64,000 bases of DNA from JAWLGZ01 sp041690635 (lineage in GTDB: Bacteria > Pseudomonadota > Gammaproteobacteria > Thiohalomonadales > Thiohalomonadaceae), in assembly GCA_041690635.1 (NCBI GenBank), contig JAWLGZ010000004.1, forward strand, positions 62,001 to 126,000, read 5' to 3'. Shown here piece after piece: positions 8,571 through 16,475 of this stretch. Within the stretch, counting starts at the first letter, position 1, and every line of letters starts with the position of its first letter. The notes under the pieces are model-generated. The model was not told where the DNA came from. It saw nothing but the letters and a program-made list of their open reading frames with translations, and did no database searches. The position numbers were made by a program, and so were the translations under genes.

Positions 8571-9307
8571 GTGTTGGCGACATCCTGCTTGGAGTGAACA
8601 TCGATCACGTCGCGACGTTGCGCCAGGCGCGCGGTACGCGTTATCCCGACCCGGTTCAGGCGGCCATTGAGGCCGAGATGGCCGGGGCCGACGCGATCAC
8701 CCTGCATCTGCGCGAGGACCGGCGCCACATTCAGGAGCGCGACGTCCACCTGATCGCGGAGGTGATCCAGACCCGCATGAACCTGGAGATGGCGGTCACC
8801 GAAGAGATGCTGGCCTTCGCCGAAAAGGTGCGTCCGGCAGACTGCTGCCTGGTCCCTGAGAAGCGGGAGGAGTTGACCACCGAGGGCGGACTCGACGTGG
8901 CCGGCCAGCGGGAGCGCATCCGTGTGGCGTGCGAGCGGCTGGCAGCGGCCGGGGTGCGCGTCTCGCTGTTCATCGATGCCGAACCGGCCCAGATCGAGGC
9001 GGCCGCGGATGTCGGTGCGCCGGTGGTGGAGATCCACACCGGCCACTATGCGGATGCGCCCGATCGGGAGGCGCGCCACCGGGAGCTGAGCCGTATCGAA
9101 GAGGCGGTGAAACTGGCCGACGAGGCGGAGTTGCAGGTCAACGCCGGTCACGGGCTGCATTACCACAATGTCGCCGCGGTCGCCCGTCTGTGGGAGGTGC
9201 GTGAACTGAATATCGGTCACGCCATTGTCGCCCGCGCCCTGTTTTCGGGAATGCGGGATGCGGTGCGGGAGATGAAACAGATCATGGTGGAAGCGCGCCG
9301 GGCGTGA
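8567..9307 (+). CDS. pdxJ: Pyridoxine 5'-phosphate synthase
   Basis: A 246-residue TIM-barrel enzyme that condenses 1-deoxyxylulose 5-phosphate with 3-amino-2-oxopropyl phosphate to pyridoxine 5'-phosphate. Family signatures are LGVNIDHVATLRQARGT at the N-terminus, DAITLHLREDRRHI, CCLVPEKREE and NAGHGLHYHN. The GTG start overlaps the recO stop and acpS overlaps its end, both by four bases. Confidence 0.97.
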   Translation: MSVGDILLGVNIDHVATLRQARGTRYPDPVQAAIEAEMAGADAITLHLREDRRHIQERDVHLIAEVIQTRMNLEMAVTEEMLAFAEKVRPADCCLVPEKREELTTEGGLDVAGQRERIRVACERLAAAGVRVSLFIDAEPAQIEAAADVGAPVVEIHTGHYADAPDREARHRELSRIEEAVKLADEAELQVNAGHGLHYHNVAAVARLWEVRELNIGHAIVARALFSGMRDAVREMKQIMVEARRA

Positions 9308-9696
9308 TTTACGGCATCGGTACCGATATCGTCGCCATCGGCCGCATGCGCGACGCCCTGGCGCGGCACGGGCGGCGCTTCGCCGAACGGATACTGGCCA
9401 GTTCCGAACTGGAATGCTTCGACAGCGCGCCGGATGGGGCAGCCCTGCTCGCCAAACGGTTCGCTGCAAAGGAGGCGTTTGCCAAGGCGCTTGGCACCGG
9501 CTTCCGCGACGGCTTGGCACTGCGCCACATTGTGGTGGTCAACGATCCGCTGGGCCGTCCCGAACTGCAACTGGAGGGACGCGCACAAGAACTGGCCGAC
9601 GCGGCAAAGGTGGACGGACTTTTCCTGAGCCTTGCCGACGAACGGGAGTACGCCGTTGCCTTCGTTACCCTGACCTGCGAAAGGAATCCTTCGTGA
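9304..9696 (+). CDS. acpS: Holo-[acyl-carrier-protein] synthase
   Basis: A 130-residue 4'-phosphopantetheinyl transferase that activates acyl carrier protein with CoA. The signature IYGIGTDIVAIGRM holds the Mg-binding Asp, and FAAKEAFAKALGTG holds the catalytic Glu/Lys. Length is normal. The GTG start overlaps pdxJ, and the flavoprotein gene overlaps its stop by four bases. Confidence 0.95.
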   Translation: MIYGIGTDIVAIGRMRDALARHGRRFAERILASSELECFDSAPDGAALLAKRFAAKEAFAKALGTGFRDGLALRHIVVVNDPLGRPELQLEGRAQELADAAKVDGLFLSLADEREYAVAFVTLTCERNPS

Positions 9697-10826
9697 GCAA
9701 CATCAACATCACCATCATCGGCAGCGGCTTCGCCGCACTCGCCGCGGTGCGCCGCCTGCGCACCCGGATGCCCGCCGCCCGGATCACCGTTATCTCCCCC
9801 AAGCCGGAATTCGTGTTCCTGCCGAGCCTCATCTGGATCCCCTCGGGACTGCGCCGACCAGAGGATGTGGTCATTCAACTGGAGCCTTTCCTTCGGCGTA
9901 TGGGGGTGAACTACCACCAGGGTGAGGCGACCGGACTCGAGGCGGGCGGGCGCACCGTGCTGACTTCCAGCGGAGAGGTGCACAACGATGGACTGGTGAT
10001 CGCCTGTGGCGGGCGCTTCATCAAGAAGCTGCCGGGCATCGAGCACGCGATTACCCCCTGTGAGGGCGTGCCGGCGGCGCTGGCGATTCGCGACCGTCTG
10101 CAGGCGTTGCAGGAGGGGAGCATTGCCGTCGGCTTCGCCGGCAACCCCAACGAGCCGACCGCCATGCGTGGCGGCCCCATGTTCGAATTCCTGTTTGGTA
10201 TCGACACCCAACTCCGCCGGGAGGGGCGGCGCGACCGCTTCAGGCTGGTGTTCTTCAGCCCGGCACCGAAGCCGGGCAACCGCCTTGGGCCGCGGGCGGT
10301 GGAGGGGCTGCTCAAGGCGATGGCCGAGCGGGGGATCGAGACCCACCTCGGCCACAAGCTGAAGGGGTTCAGCGCCGACAAGGTCACCACCGAGGGCGGC
10401 GAGTTTCCCGCGGATCTGATCCTGTTCATGCCGGGAATGACCGGAAATGGGTGGTTCGACAACACGGAGTTGCCCCGGTCACCGGGCGGACTGATCGAGG
10501 CGGATCGGCGCTGCAAGGTGGCCGGTTTCGAAAAGGTCTACGTGGCGGGCGATGCGGGCAGCTTCCCAGGCCCCGACTGGATGCCCAAGCAGGCCCACAT
10601 GGCCGACCTGCAGGCCGCTGCCGCTGCCGATAACCTGGTCGCCGAACTGGAGGGGCGCGAGCCCACCGAGGCCTTCAAGGTGGAACTCGCCTGCATCGTG
10701 GACAGCTTGAGCAGCGGCATGCTGGTGACCCGCACCGAAAAACGCAGTTTGATGTTGCCGAGTGCACGGTTCTGGCACTGGTCCAAGCGCTTCTTCGAGC
10801 AGTGGTATCTCAGGCGCCTTCGCTAA
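9693..10826 (+). CDS. FAD-dependent oxidoreductase related to sulfide:quinone reductases
   Basis: A 377-residue two-dinucleotide-fold flavoprotein. The FAD-binding Rossmann motif is IIGSGFAALAAVRRL (residues 8-22) and the second FAD motif is VYVAGDAGSF near residue 290. The overall plan resembles the sulfide:quinone oxidoreductase / NDH-2 superfamily. A cysteine in ITPCEGVP (residue 123) sits near the first SQR redox cysteine, but the place of the second reads TAMRGGPMFEFL and the C-terminal third is also absent. Sulfide oxidation is therefore doubtful. GTG 9693 has AAGGA eight bases upstream. It is the last gene of the lepA-acpS run. Confidence 0.75.
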   Translation: MSNINITIIGSGFAALAAVRRLRTRMPAARITVISPKPEFVFLPSLIWIPSGLRRPEDVVIQLEPFLRRMGVNYHQGEATGLEAGGRTVLTSSGEVHNDGLVIACGGRFIKKLPGIEHAITPCEGVPAALAIRDRLQALQEGSIAVGFAGNPNEPTAMRGGPMFEFLFGIDTQLRREGRRDRFRLVFFSPAPKPGNRLGPRAVEGLLKAMAERGIETHLGHKLKGFSADKVTTEGGEFPADLILFMPGMTGNGWFDNTELPRSPGGLIEADRRCKVAGFEKVYVAGDAGSFPGPDWMPKQAHMADLQAAAAADNLVAELEGREPTEAFKVELACIVDSLSSGMLVTRTEKRSLMLPSARFWHWSKRFFEQWYLRRLR

Positions 10827-10877
10827 CGGGAGCGAAGCAATCTCATGCGCTTTTCAACTTTCTCGCTGCCAAACAGG

Positions 10878-11216
10878 TCAGAAATAGGGCACCGGCGGCG
10901 GCGCGTGGTCGATGAAATGGCCACGGACGGAGGGGGCCGCATGGTGGTCGCCCTGTCGTGACAAGCCTTCGTGCCGCAGATCGCGACTCGCCTTGCGTGC
11001 GGTCGCCTCGAACGGCTCCAATTGGGTGAACAAAGGCGGTGCCTGCGGTTCCCGGTTCAGGATGAAAAAGGCGTTGGCGATGAGCAGCATCCCGGCCAGC
11101 GTCAGCGCAGCGATGACGCGCCGGACCGGCCAGCGCTGTGCGGCCTCCGCCTGGATCACGACATCGGCGAGGTTTCGCCAATCGCCGTTGGAACGCCTGG
11201 AACGTGTAGACCCCAT
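10878..11216 (-). CDS. Small single-pass membrane protein of unknown function
   Basis: A 112-residue protein with one transmembrane segment (VIAALTLAGMLLIANAFFIL, about residues 34-53), a charged N-terminal cytoplasmic part and a C-terminal part rich in His and Pro. No family is recognised. An AGGT box lies about ten bases before ATG 11216. It is convergent with the flavoprotein gene and its upstream side abuts the MITE at 11294. An overlapping minus-strand frame (10843-11181) lacks a plausible membrane protein pattern. Confidence 0.5.
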   Translation of the reverse strand: MGSTRSRRSNGDWRNLADVVIQAEAAQRWPVRRVIAALTLAGMLLIANAFFILNREPQAPPLFTQLEPFEATARKASRDLRHEGLSRQGDHHAAPSVRGHFIDHAPPPVPYF

Positions 11217-11293
11217 CGATAGTACCTACTGAACATTATTGTTTTCGTTCATAACTGTAGACTGAGATTCCCAACCGGCAAGGTGGAGCTTTA

Positions 11294-11704
11294 GGGCACC
11301 TCTGATAATCCAACACGGTTTCGCTCGCGGCCGTATTGTTCGCTGGCAAGACGCAGTGAGCGTGGTGTGGTCATTCCACATGAGCGAACTGCACGAATTC
11401 GTCCGGAACGAATTCGGACCGCCGAAGGCGGGTCCCGCAGGGACGAGCCCCAGGGATGGGGCGAGCAACGCAGTCCAGCGGGCAATACGGCCACGAGCCC
11501 GAAGGGTTGGGTCCAAAATCGCCGATTACAGCGTTGTGGCCCCGTCCCTGAGGACCACCCTTCGGGCCAGCCTCCGGCTGTCCCAATCCGCTCCCGGCGG
11601 ATTGGTGCGCTGCTTGGCAAGGACCCGGCCATTGCCTGCGCAGCGCGCCTTGTACTCGACAATTTTGGACCCAACGAAACCGCGTTGGATTATTAGAGGT
11701 GCCC
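11294..11704. mobile_element. MITE with 30-bp terminal inverted repeats and TTTA target duplication
   Basis: Bases 11294-11323 and 11675-11704 form 30-base terminal inverted repeats (GGGCACCTCT-AATAATCCAA type) with two mismatches. TTTA flanks both ends (11290-11293 and 11705-11708), consistent with a 4-bp target duplication. The 411-bp interior has no transposase; open frames in it lack protein-like composition. It must be mobilised by a transposase elsewhere. Its right end abuts the start codon of the alcohol dehydrogenase gene. Confidence 0.8.
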
Positions 11705-11707
11705 TTT

Positions 11708-12904
11708 ATGCGCTTTGAACCGTTTGCGACCGGTACGCTGCCGCGTATCCACTTCGGCGAGGGCCGGTTGTCGGATCTGCCTTTCCTGCTGCGCTCGCAC
11801 GGATCGCGGGCACTGCTGGTCCTCGGCCGTAGCTCGTTCCGTCAAAGTGAGCAGTGGCAGCCGTTGGTCGATCGGCTGGAGGCGGCGGACGTCACCTGGT
11901 TCGAGACCGCCATCGACGGCGAGCCTTCGCCGGAGGTGATCGATGTGGCTGTCGCCCGGTTTCGGGATGAGCGGATCGAGGTGGTGGTCGGCATCGGCGG
12001 CGGGAGCGTACTGGATGCCGCCAAGGCAATCGCCGGGCTGCTCCCCTCCGGCAACTCGGTGCTGGATTATCTGGAGGATGTGGGCAGGGGGCTGCCCTAT
12101 GAGGGGCCGGCGCTGCCGTTCATCGCCGTGCCCACCACCGCCGGCACCGGCAGCGAGGCGACACGCAATGCGGTGCTGAGCCAGCGGGGCGCGGGGGGAT
12201 ACAAGAAGTCGTTCCGGCACGATGCACTGGTTGCCCGGGTGGCGCTGGTGGATCCGGATCTGCTGCGCGGATGCCCGCCGCATCTCATCGCCGCGCAGGG
12301 GATGGATGCGTTCACCCAGCTGCTCGAATCCTACGTGTCGCTGCGCGCCAATCCATTTGCCGATGCACTCGCCTGGAGCGGGCTGCAGGCGGTCAAACAG
12401 GGGTTCTTCGCCGCCTGGCAGGGCGGGGAAAGCGACGCGGCCTGCCAGGGTCGGGCGGCGATGGCCTATGCCGCGCTGCTCTCCGGCATCACCCTGGCGC
12501 AGGTCGGCCTCGGTTCCGTGCACGGGCTGGCGCAACCGCTCGGATCGCTGTTCCCGGTGCCGCACGGCGTCGCCTGCGGGACCACACTGGCAGAGGCCAC
12601 GGCGGTCAATATCGCCGCCCTGTCCGAACGGTTACCGGACAGTCCGGCTCTCGACAAGTATGCCGCTGTGGGGCGGCTGCTGGCCGACCGGCCGGCCCTT
12701 GCGGCTGCCGAGGCGCTGGAATTTCTCATTTCCGAACTCCACGCCTGGACCGACCGACTGGCGCTGCCGCGGCTTGGTGAATACGGTGTCAGCGAGGCGG
12801 ATCTGCCGGCTATCGTCGCCGGGTCGCGCAACAACAGCATGCGCAGCAACCCCATCGAATTGACCGATGAAGAGGTGGCCGAAGTCGTCCGCCGCCGGAT
12901 TTGA
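11708..12904 (+). CDS. Iron-containing alcohol dehydrogenase family protein
   Basis: A 398-residue group III dehydrogenase. The NAD(P)-binding loop is GIGGGSVLDAAKAIA (about residues 98-112) and metal-site histidines lie in HGLAQPLGSLFPVPHG. In the GMDAFTQLLES motif, Gln replaces the His of classic Fe-ADHs, a substitution seen in some family branches. The substrate cannot be told. ATG 11708 is chosen; its first base belongs to the TTTA duplication of the MITE. The AGAGGT at the MITE end (11695-11700) lies about eight bases upstream and serves as ribosome binding site. GTG 11699 is an alternative start inside the MITE. Confidence 0.88.
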   Translation: MRFEPFATGTLPRIHFGEGRLSDLPFLLRSHGSRALLVLGRSSFRQSEQWQPLVDRLEAADVTWFETAIDGEPSPEVIDVAVARFRDERIEVVVGIGGGSVLDAAKAIAGLLPSGNSVLDYLEDVGRGLPYEGPALPFIAVPTTAGTGSEATRNAVLSQRGAGGYKKSFRHDALVARVALVDPDLLRGCPPHLIAAQGMDAFTQLLESYVSLRANPFADALAWSGLQAVKQGFFAAWQGGESDAACQGRAAMAYAALLSGITLAQVGLGSVHGLAQPLGSLFPVPHGVACGTTLAEATAVNIAALSERLPDSPALDKYAAVGRLLADRPALAAAEALEFLISELHAWTDRLALPRLGEYGVSEADLPAIVAGSRNNSMRSNPIELTDEEVAEVVRRRI

Positions 12905-12944
12905 ACGGGCGGTCCGGCCGCACCACGGGCCTACGGCGTGCGGC

Positions 12945-13511
12945 CTAACCCCCGACCGGGACGTGATAGAAGTAGTCCCAATCGATTCCGGTCACCGTCA
13001 GCAACTGCGAGAGCAGTTCCTCACTCGGCACCGCCTCTCCCTCGAAAATCCCGGGTACCGCCAGGAAATAGCGGGCGCAGCCGGCGCTCCGGCGCCAGTT
13101 CAGACGAATCGGTTCGATCTCTTCCCCACAGGCGGAGCAGTTCATATGCGGGGGCTCACCGTTCTCCAGTGCCTCCACCCAGTTGGACCAGGGCTCCACC
13201 GATGCCCGGCAGGCAGGACAGCGCGGGGCCCGGCCGCTGCCGATGAACTGCATCGGTCCGGCTGTCTCAGGCACGCGTATGCGGCAGAAGCTGTCGCCGG
13301 TCGCGCCGGGTTCACCGAGGGCGACCACAGGTGAACAGCCGAGAAAGGTCAGCAGGTGCAGGAAGCGTTCGCCGGGGCGGAACGTCTCCTCTTCACCGTC
13401 GGAGAGGGGCGTGGCGATAAAGCCGATCCGCCTGAGCGCCTCGCGTAGCGCATTTCCATCCGGCGCCGCCGCGGGATCACAGGGATGCAGATAGAGGGTA
13501 TGCTCGGACAT
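12945..13511 (-). CDS. Conserved hypothetical protein with zinc-ribbon-like cysteines
   Basis: A 188-residue soluble protein with two CxxC pairs (CPAC near residue 98 and CSAC near residue 125), suggesting a structural zinc ribbon. It ends in an aromatic stretch (GIDWDYFYHVP). No function is recognised. It is transcribed leftward between the dehydrogenase and the inositol-phosphatase-like gene, with which it shares a short divergent promoter region (13512-13534). Confidence 0.7.
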   Translation of the reverse strand: MSEHTLYLHPCDPAAAPDGNALREALRRIGFIATPLSDGEEETFRPGERFLHLLTFLGCSPVVALGEPGATGDSFCRIRVPETAGPMQFIGSGRAPRCPACRASVEPWSNWVEALENGEPPHMNCSACGEEIEPIRLNWRRSAGCARYFLAVPGIFEGEAVPSEELLSQLLTVTGIDWDYFYHVPVGG

Positions 13512-13534
13512 GAGGTTCCGAAGTATACCGGCCT

Positions 13535-14344
13535 ATGAAAAACCTTTCCCACCAACCACCCCTGAATGAACTCGGCCAGCTGGTTGCCGCCGTAACCGAT
13601 GAGCTGTTTGCGGCAACCGAACCCGTACACGCGCGAACCAAGGCGGACGGCAGCGTGGTCACCGATCTGGATGAAGCGCTGCAGTTGCGCATTTCTCAGG
13701 CGTTGGGCGCCCGCTGGCCGGAATACACCCTGTTGGGGGAAGAGATGGGGTCGGAGACCCAGTCCCGGTTGCTCGCGGATCGCGGGACCGGGCTGTGGGT
13801 ACTGGACCCGCTCGACGGCACCTCCAATTTCACCGCCGGTCTGCCGATCTATGGAGTGTCGCTGGCGTTGATTGATGCCGCCGGCCCCGCCCGTGCGGTG
13901 GTGTACGACCCGGTGCGCCGCGAGTGTTTCTCTGCCGGCCGGGGGGAGGGGGCGTTCCTGAATGGCGAGCGGCTGCAGCGAAGCGACCGCAGGATCGCCC
14001 TTCCCGAGGCCGTGGCCATTGTCGATTTCAAGCGGTTACCGGCGGAACTGGCGACGCGGCTGGCCACCCGGCCTCCGTACCGCTCCCAGCGGAACTTCGG
14101 TTCGGTGGCCCTGGAGTGGTGCTGGCTGGCCGCAGGTCGGGGTGACATTTACCTGCATGGCGGACAGAAGCTGTGGGACTACGCCGCCGGCCACCTGATC
14201 TTCTTCGAGACGGGCGGAGCGGCCTGCGGCATGGATGGTAAACCGGTGTTCCGCCCCTCGCTGGCACCGAGGGCGGTGATTGCTGCGCGGGATGCGGATC
14301 TGCTCGCCGCCTGGCGGCTGTCGCTCGACCAACCAGTGTGGTAG
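13535..14344 (+). CDS. Inositol monophosphatase family protein
   Basis: A 269-residue Mg-dependent phosphatase of the IMPase/CysQ/FBPase fold. LLGEEMGSE holds the metal-binding Glu; DPLDGTSNFTAGLPIYGVSLAL is the central signature; LWDYAAGHLIFFETGGAA is the C-terminal motif. The substrate (inositol phosphate, PAP or sugar phosphate) cannot be set from sequence. A second suhB elsewhere in the genome would be expected. Its end lies 37 bases before the nnrS start. Confidence 0.88.
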   Translation: MKNLSHQPPLNELGQLVAAVTDELFAATEPVHARTKADGSVVTDLDEALQLRISQALGARWPEYTLLGEEMGSETQSRLLADRGTGLWVLDPLDGTSNFTAGLPIYGVSLALIDAAGPARAVVYDPVRRECFSAGRGEGAFLNGERLQRSDRRIALPEAVAIVDFKRLPAELATRLATRPPYRSQRNFGSVALEWCWLAAGRGDIYLHGGQKLWDYAAGHLIFFETGGAACGMDGKPVFRPSLAPRAVIAARDADLLAAWRLSLDQPVW

Positions 14345-14381
14345 GTTATTATTCGTTTCCTTTAACATACATCGAACGAAC

Positions 14382-15614
14382 ATGAGCTCTCCCCTGACCC
14401 GCTGGAGTGTCTTTTCCGCCGCACCCCACCGTATGATGTTCCTCGGCGGCATGGTTCAGATCACGTTGCCCCTGATCTGGTGGGGCACAGAACTGGCAGG
14501 GCGGTATCTCGGCCTCCCGGCCCCGGCCATGGGCATCGCACCGTCTTGGGCGCACGCGTGGCTGATGCTGTTCACCCCCTTTCTGTTTTTCTTCTTCGGT
14601 TTTCTCATGACCACTTATCCGCGCTGGATGGGCGGTAACGCGATCCCCAGGCGGCGTTACGTGCCGCCGTTCCTCCTGATGGCAGGCGGTGTGGTACTCG
14701 GCGATGCGGGGCTATTTCTGGGCAGCGGTGTGCTGGTGCTGGGCATTGCACTGCACCTGGCCGGGTTCTTCGCCGGCTGGCTGGCGCTGTTGGAGGTGTA
14801 CCGGAAGGCGTACGGTCGGGCAGACCGCTACTACGAAACCCATCTGAACATCGCACTCTTGCTCGGCATGGCGGCGGAGGCTTGCTATCTGGGCTGGCTG
14901 ATGTGGGGCGATGCGACGCTGCTGATGGCGGCCTTACGGGGCGGATTCTGGCTCTTTCTGCTGCCGATCCTGTTCACCGTGGCTCACCGGATGGTGCCGT
15001 TCTTCACCAGCTGCATGTTCGACGATTACAAGGTGGTCCAGCCGCGCTGGAGCCTGCCGCTCATGTGGAGCGGGGCAGGGAGCCATTTCCTGCTGGAACT
15101 GGCCGGGCTGCACCAATGGTTGTTCATTCCCGATGCGGCATTGCTGGTGAGTGCCCTCTACCTGACGCTGAACTGGGGCTTCAGACGCAGTTTCAGCCAG
15201 TGGCTGCTGGCCTCTCTGCATATTGCGTTCGCCATGCTCTCTGTGGGGCTCGCGCTGCTGGTGATCCAGGGCCTTTGGCTGTTTGTCTCGGGCGAGCCGA
15301 TTCTGGGGCGTGGACCGCTGCACCTGATCGCCATCGGATTCATGGGCGGCATGGTGATCGCTATGGTTACGCGGGTCAGCCGCGGCCATTCGGGCCGCCC
15401 TTTGGTGATGGACCGACTCAGCCTGGCGGCATTTTTTGCCGTTGAGGCGGCGGCGCTGGCCCGTACGTTCGGGGAGGCGGGCTGGGCTGTCCAACTCTCG
15501 GCGGTTAATCCCAATCTGCTTGCCGCGGCGCTCTGGCTGGCCGGGTTCTTACCTTGGGCGCTGTGGTACGGCAGCGTCTATCTGCGCCCGCGGGTCGATG
15601 GAAAGAGTGGTTAA
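14382..15614 (+). CDS. nnrS: NnrS family heme/copper membrane protein
   Basis: A 410-residue polytopic inner-membrane protein with about twelve hydrophobic segments. Family features include HRMMFLGGMVQITLPL near the N-terminus, HRMVPFFTS and GFMGGMVIAMVTRVSRGHSGRPL. NnrS proteins bind heme and copper and protect against nitric oxide in denitrifiers and pathogens. ATG 14382 is chosen; a longer reading back into the upstream gene is not NnrS-like. The next gene encodes a hemerythrin-like protein, suggesting a shared NO/O2 response. Confidence 0.88.
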   Translation: MSSPLTRWSVFSAAPHRMMFLGGMVQITLPLIWWGTELAGRYLGLPAPAMGIAPSWAHAWLMLFTPFLFFFFGFLMTTYPRWMGGNAIPRRRYVPPFLLMAGGVVLGDAGLFLGSGVLVLGIALHLAGFFAGWLALLEVYRKAYGRADRYYETHLNIALLLGMAAEACYLGWLMWGDATLLMAALRGGFWLFLLPILFTVAHRMVPFFTSCMFDDYKVVQPRWSLPLMWSGAGSHFLLELAGLHQWLFIPDAALLVSALYLTLNWGFRRSFSQWLLASLHIAFAMLSVGLALLVIQGLWLFVSGEPILGRGPLHLIAIGFMGGMVIAMVTRVSRGHSGRPLVMDRLSLAAFFAVEAAALARTFGEAGWAVQLSAVNPNLLAAALWLAGFLPWALWYGSVYLRPRVDGKSG

Positions 15615-15790
15615 TTAGAAAATTATTATTTGATAAATAACTAACTGAAAGAAAAAGCAAATCCCCCTTGACAGAACACCCGCTGACCATAAGGATTAAC
15701 TCCACCACGCGAACCGGTTTCGGGGGGGGAATTCGGGCGCACACCCCCCTGTTCCGGGAGCGGAATGGACTTCTCGTCATAAAAGGGGGT

Positions 15791-16240
15791 ATGGAAATGA
15801 TTCCGTTCAACGAGCTGCACAAGCAGAACCATGAGTTGACCGAACTGGCCCAAGTGCTCTCGCGGCTCATTAACGAGCGCGCCATGTGTGACACCCAGGT
15901 GACCTGCGAGCTCTTCCAGCGCTTTGCCGGCCGTTTCAAGGACCATCTGGATTTGGAGGACAAGACCCTCTACTCCAACCTGCTGCTGGCCAAAGACCGC
16001 GAATCCAACAGCACCGCGTTACGTTCGCTCAACAGTTCAAAGGAGCTTAAGCGCATCTTCACCGGCTACATGAATCGCTGGTGCAGGCACGGCAGGCTTC
16101 ACATCAAGGACCACGAGGCGTTTGTCAGCGAGACGCAGGATATCTTCGGCTTCGTGCTGGATCGCATCCAGGATGAGACCGAGACCCTGTTCCCGCTCGC
16201 CCGCGACATCGAAGCGAGCCGCGGCGCAGCCACCATGTAA
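15791..16240 (+). CDS. Hemerythrin-like (HHE domain) protein
   Basis: A 149-residue four-helix protein with candidate di-iron ligands spaced as in hemerythrins: ELHKQNHELTELA, FKDHLDLEDKTLY, HIKDHEAFVSE and DETETLFPLA. Such proteins bind O2 or NO, or act in iron-cluster repair. ATG 15791 follows an AAGGGGG box; a longer frame from 15668 adds unrelated residues. A TTGACA hexamer occurs at 15668-15673 with only a poor -10 partner. A clear terminator follows at 16277-16300. Neighbouring nnrS supports an NO-related role. Confidence 0.72.
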   Translation: MEMIPFNELHKQNHELTELAQVLSRLINERAMCDTQVTCELFQRFAGRFKDHLDLEDKTLYSNLLLAKDRESNSTALRSLNSSKELKRIFTGYMNRWCRHGRLHIKDHEAFVSETQDIFGFVLDRIQDETETLFPLARDIEASRGAATM

Positions 16241-16276
16241 CGTCTTTCGCCAGAGCGAAAGCTTGGGGGTAAACCT

Positions 16277-16300
16277 GCCGGCCTACGGGCCGGCTTCTTT
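16277..16300 (+). terminator. Rho-independent terminator after the hemerythrin gene
   Basis: A seven-base-pair GC stem (GCCGGCC with GGCCGGC, loop TACG) is followed by TTCTTT. Confidence 0.75.
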
Positions 16301-16324
16301 ATTGCGCGGCAGAAAAAGGCAGTT

Positions 16325-16462
16325 TCTCTCGCAGAGCACGCAAAGGGCGCCAAGGAAAAAATACGCAACTTCAACGCCTGAACGGCGTTCGAAAGGCGCC
16401 GGGGAGGCGCTCAGAAAACCTGTTTTTTTTTTTCTTGGCGTGCCCTGCGTCTCTGCGAGAGA
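16325..16462. repeat. Long imperfect inverted repeat of the CTCTGCG family
   Basis: An arm beginning TCTCTCGCAGAGCACGC and ending in an A-run (16325-16361) pairs with an arm beginning in a T-run and ending CTGCGTCTCTGCGAGAGA (about 16425-16462). The spacer is about 63 bases and itself contains a small hairpin near 16376-16390. It fills the gap between the hemerythrin and M61 peptidase genes and belongs with the repeat at 7699-7814. Confidence 0.7.
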
Positions 16463-16475
16463 TATGGGTTGCGCT

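Noticed and set aside
11356..11718. Protein-coding frames within the MITE
   Set aside because: They have no transposase motifs, and overlapping frames occur on both strands as expected for GC-rich non-coding DNA.
15628..15646. FNR-type box (TTGAT...) between nnrS and the hemerythrin gene
   Set aside because: The second half-site and spacing do not fit the TTGAT-N4-ATCAA consensus.
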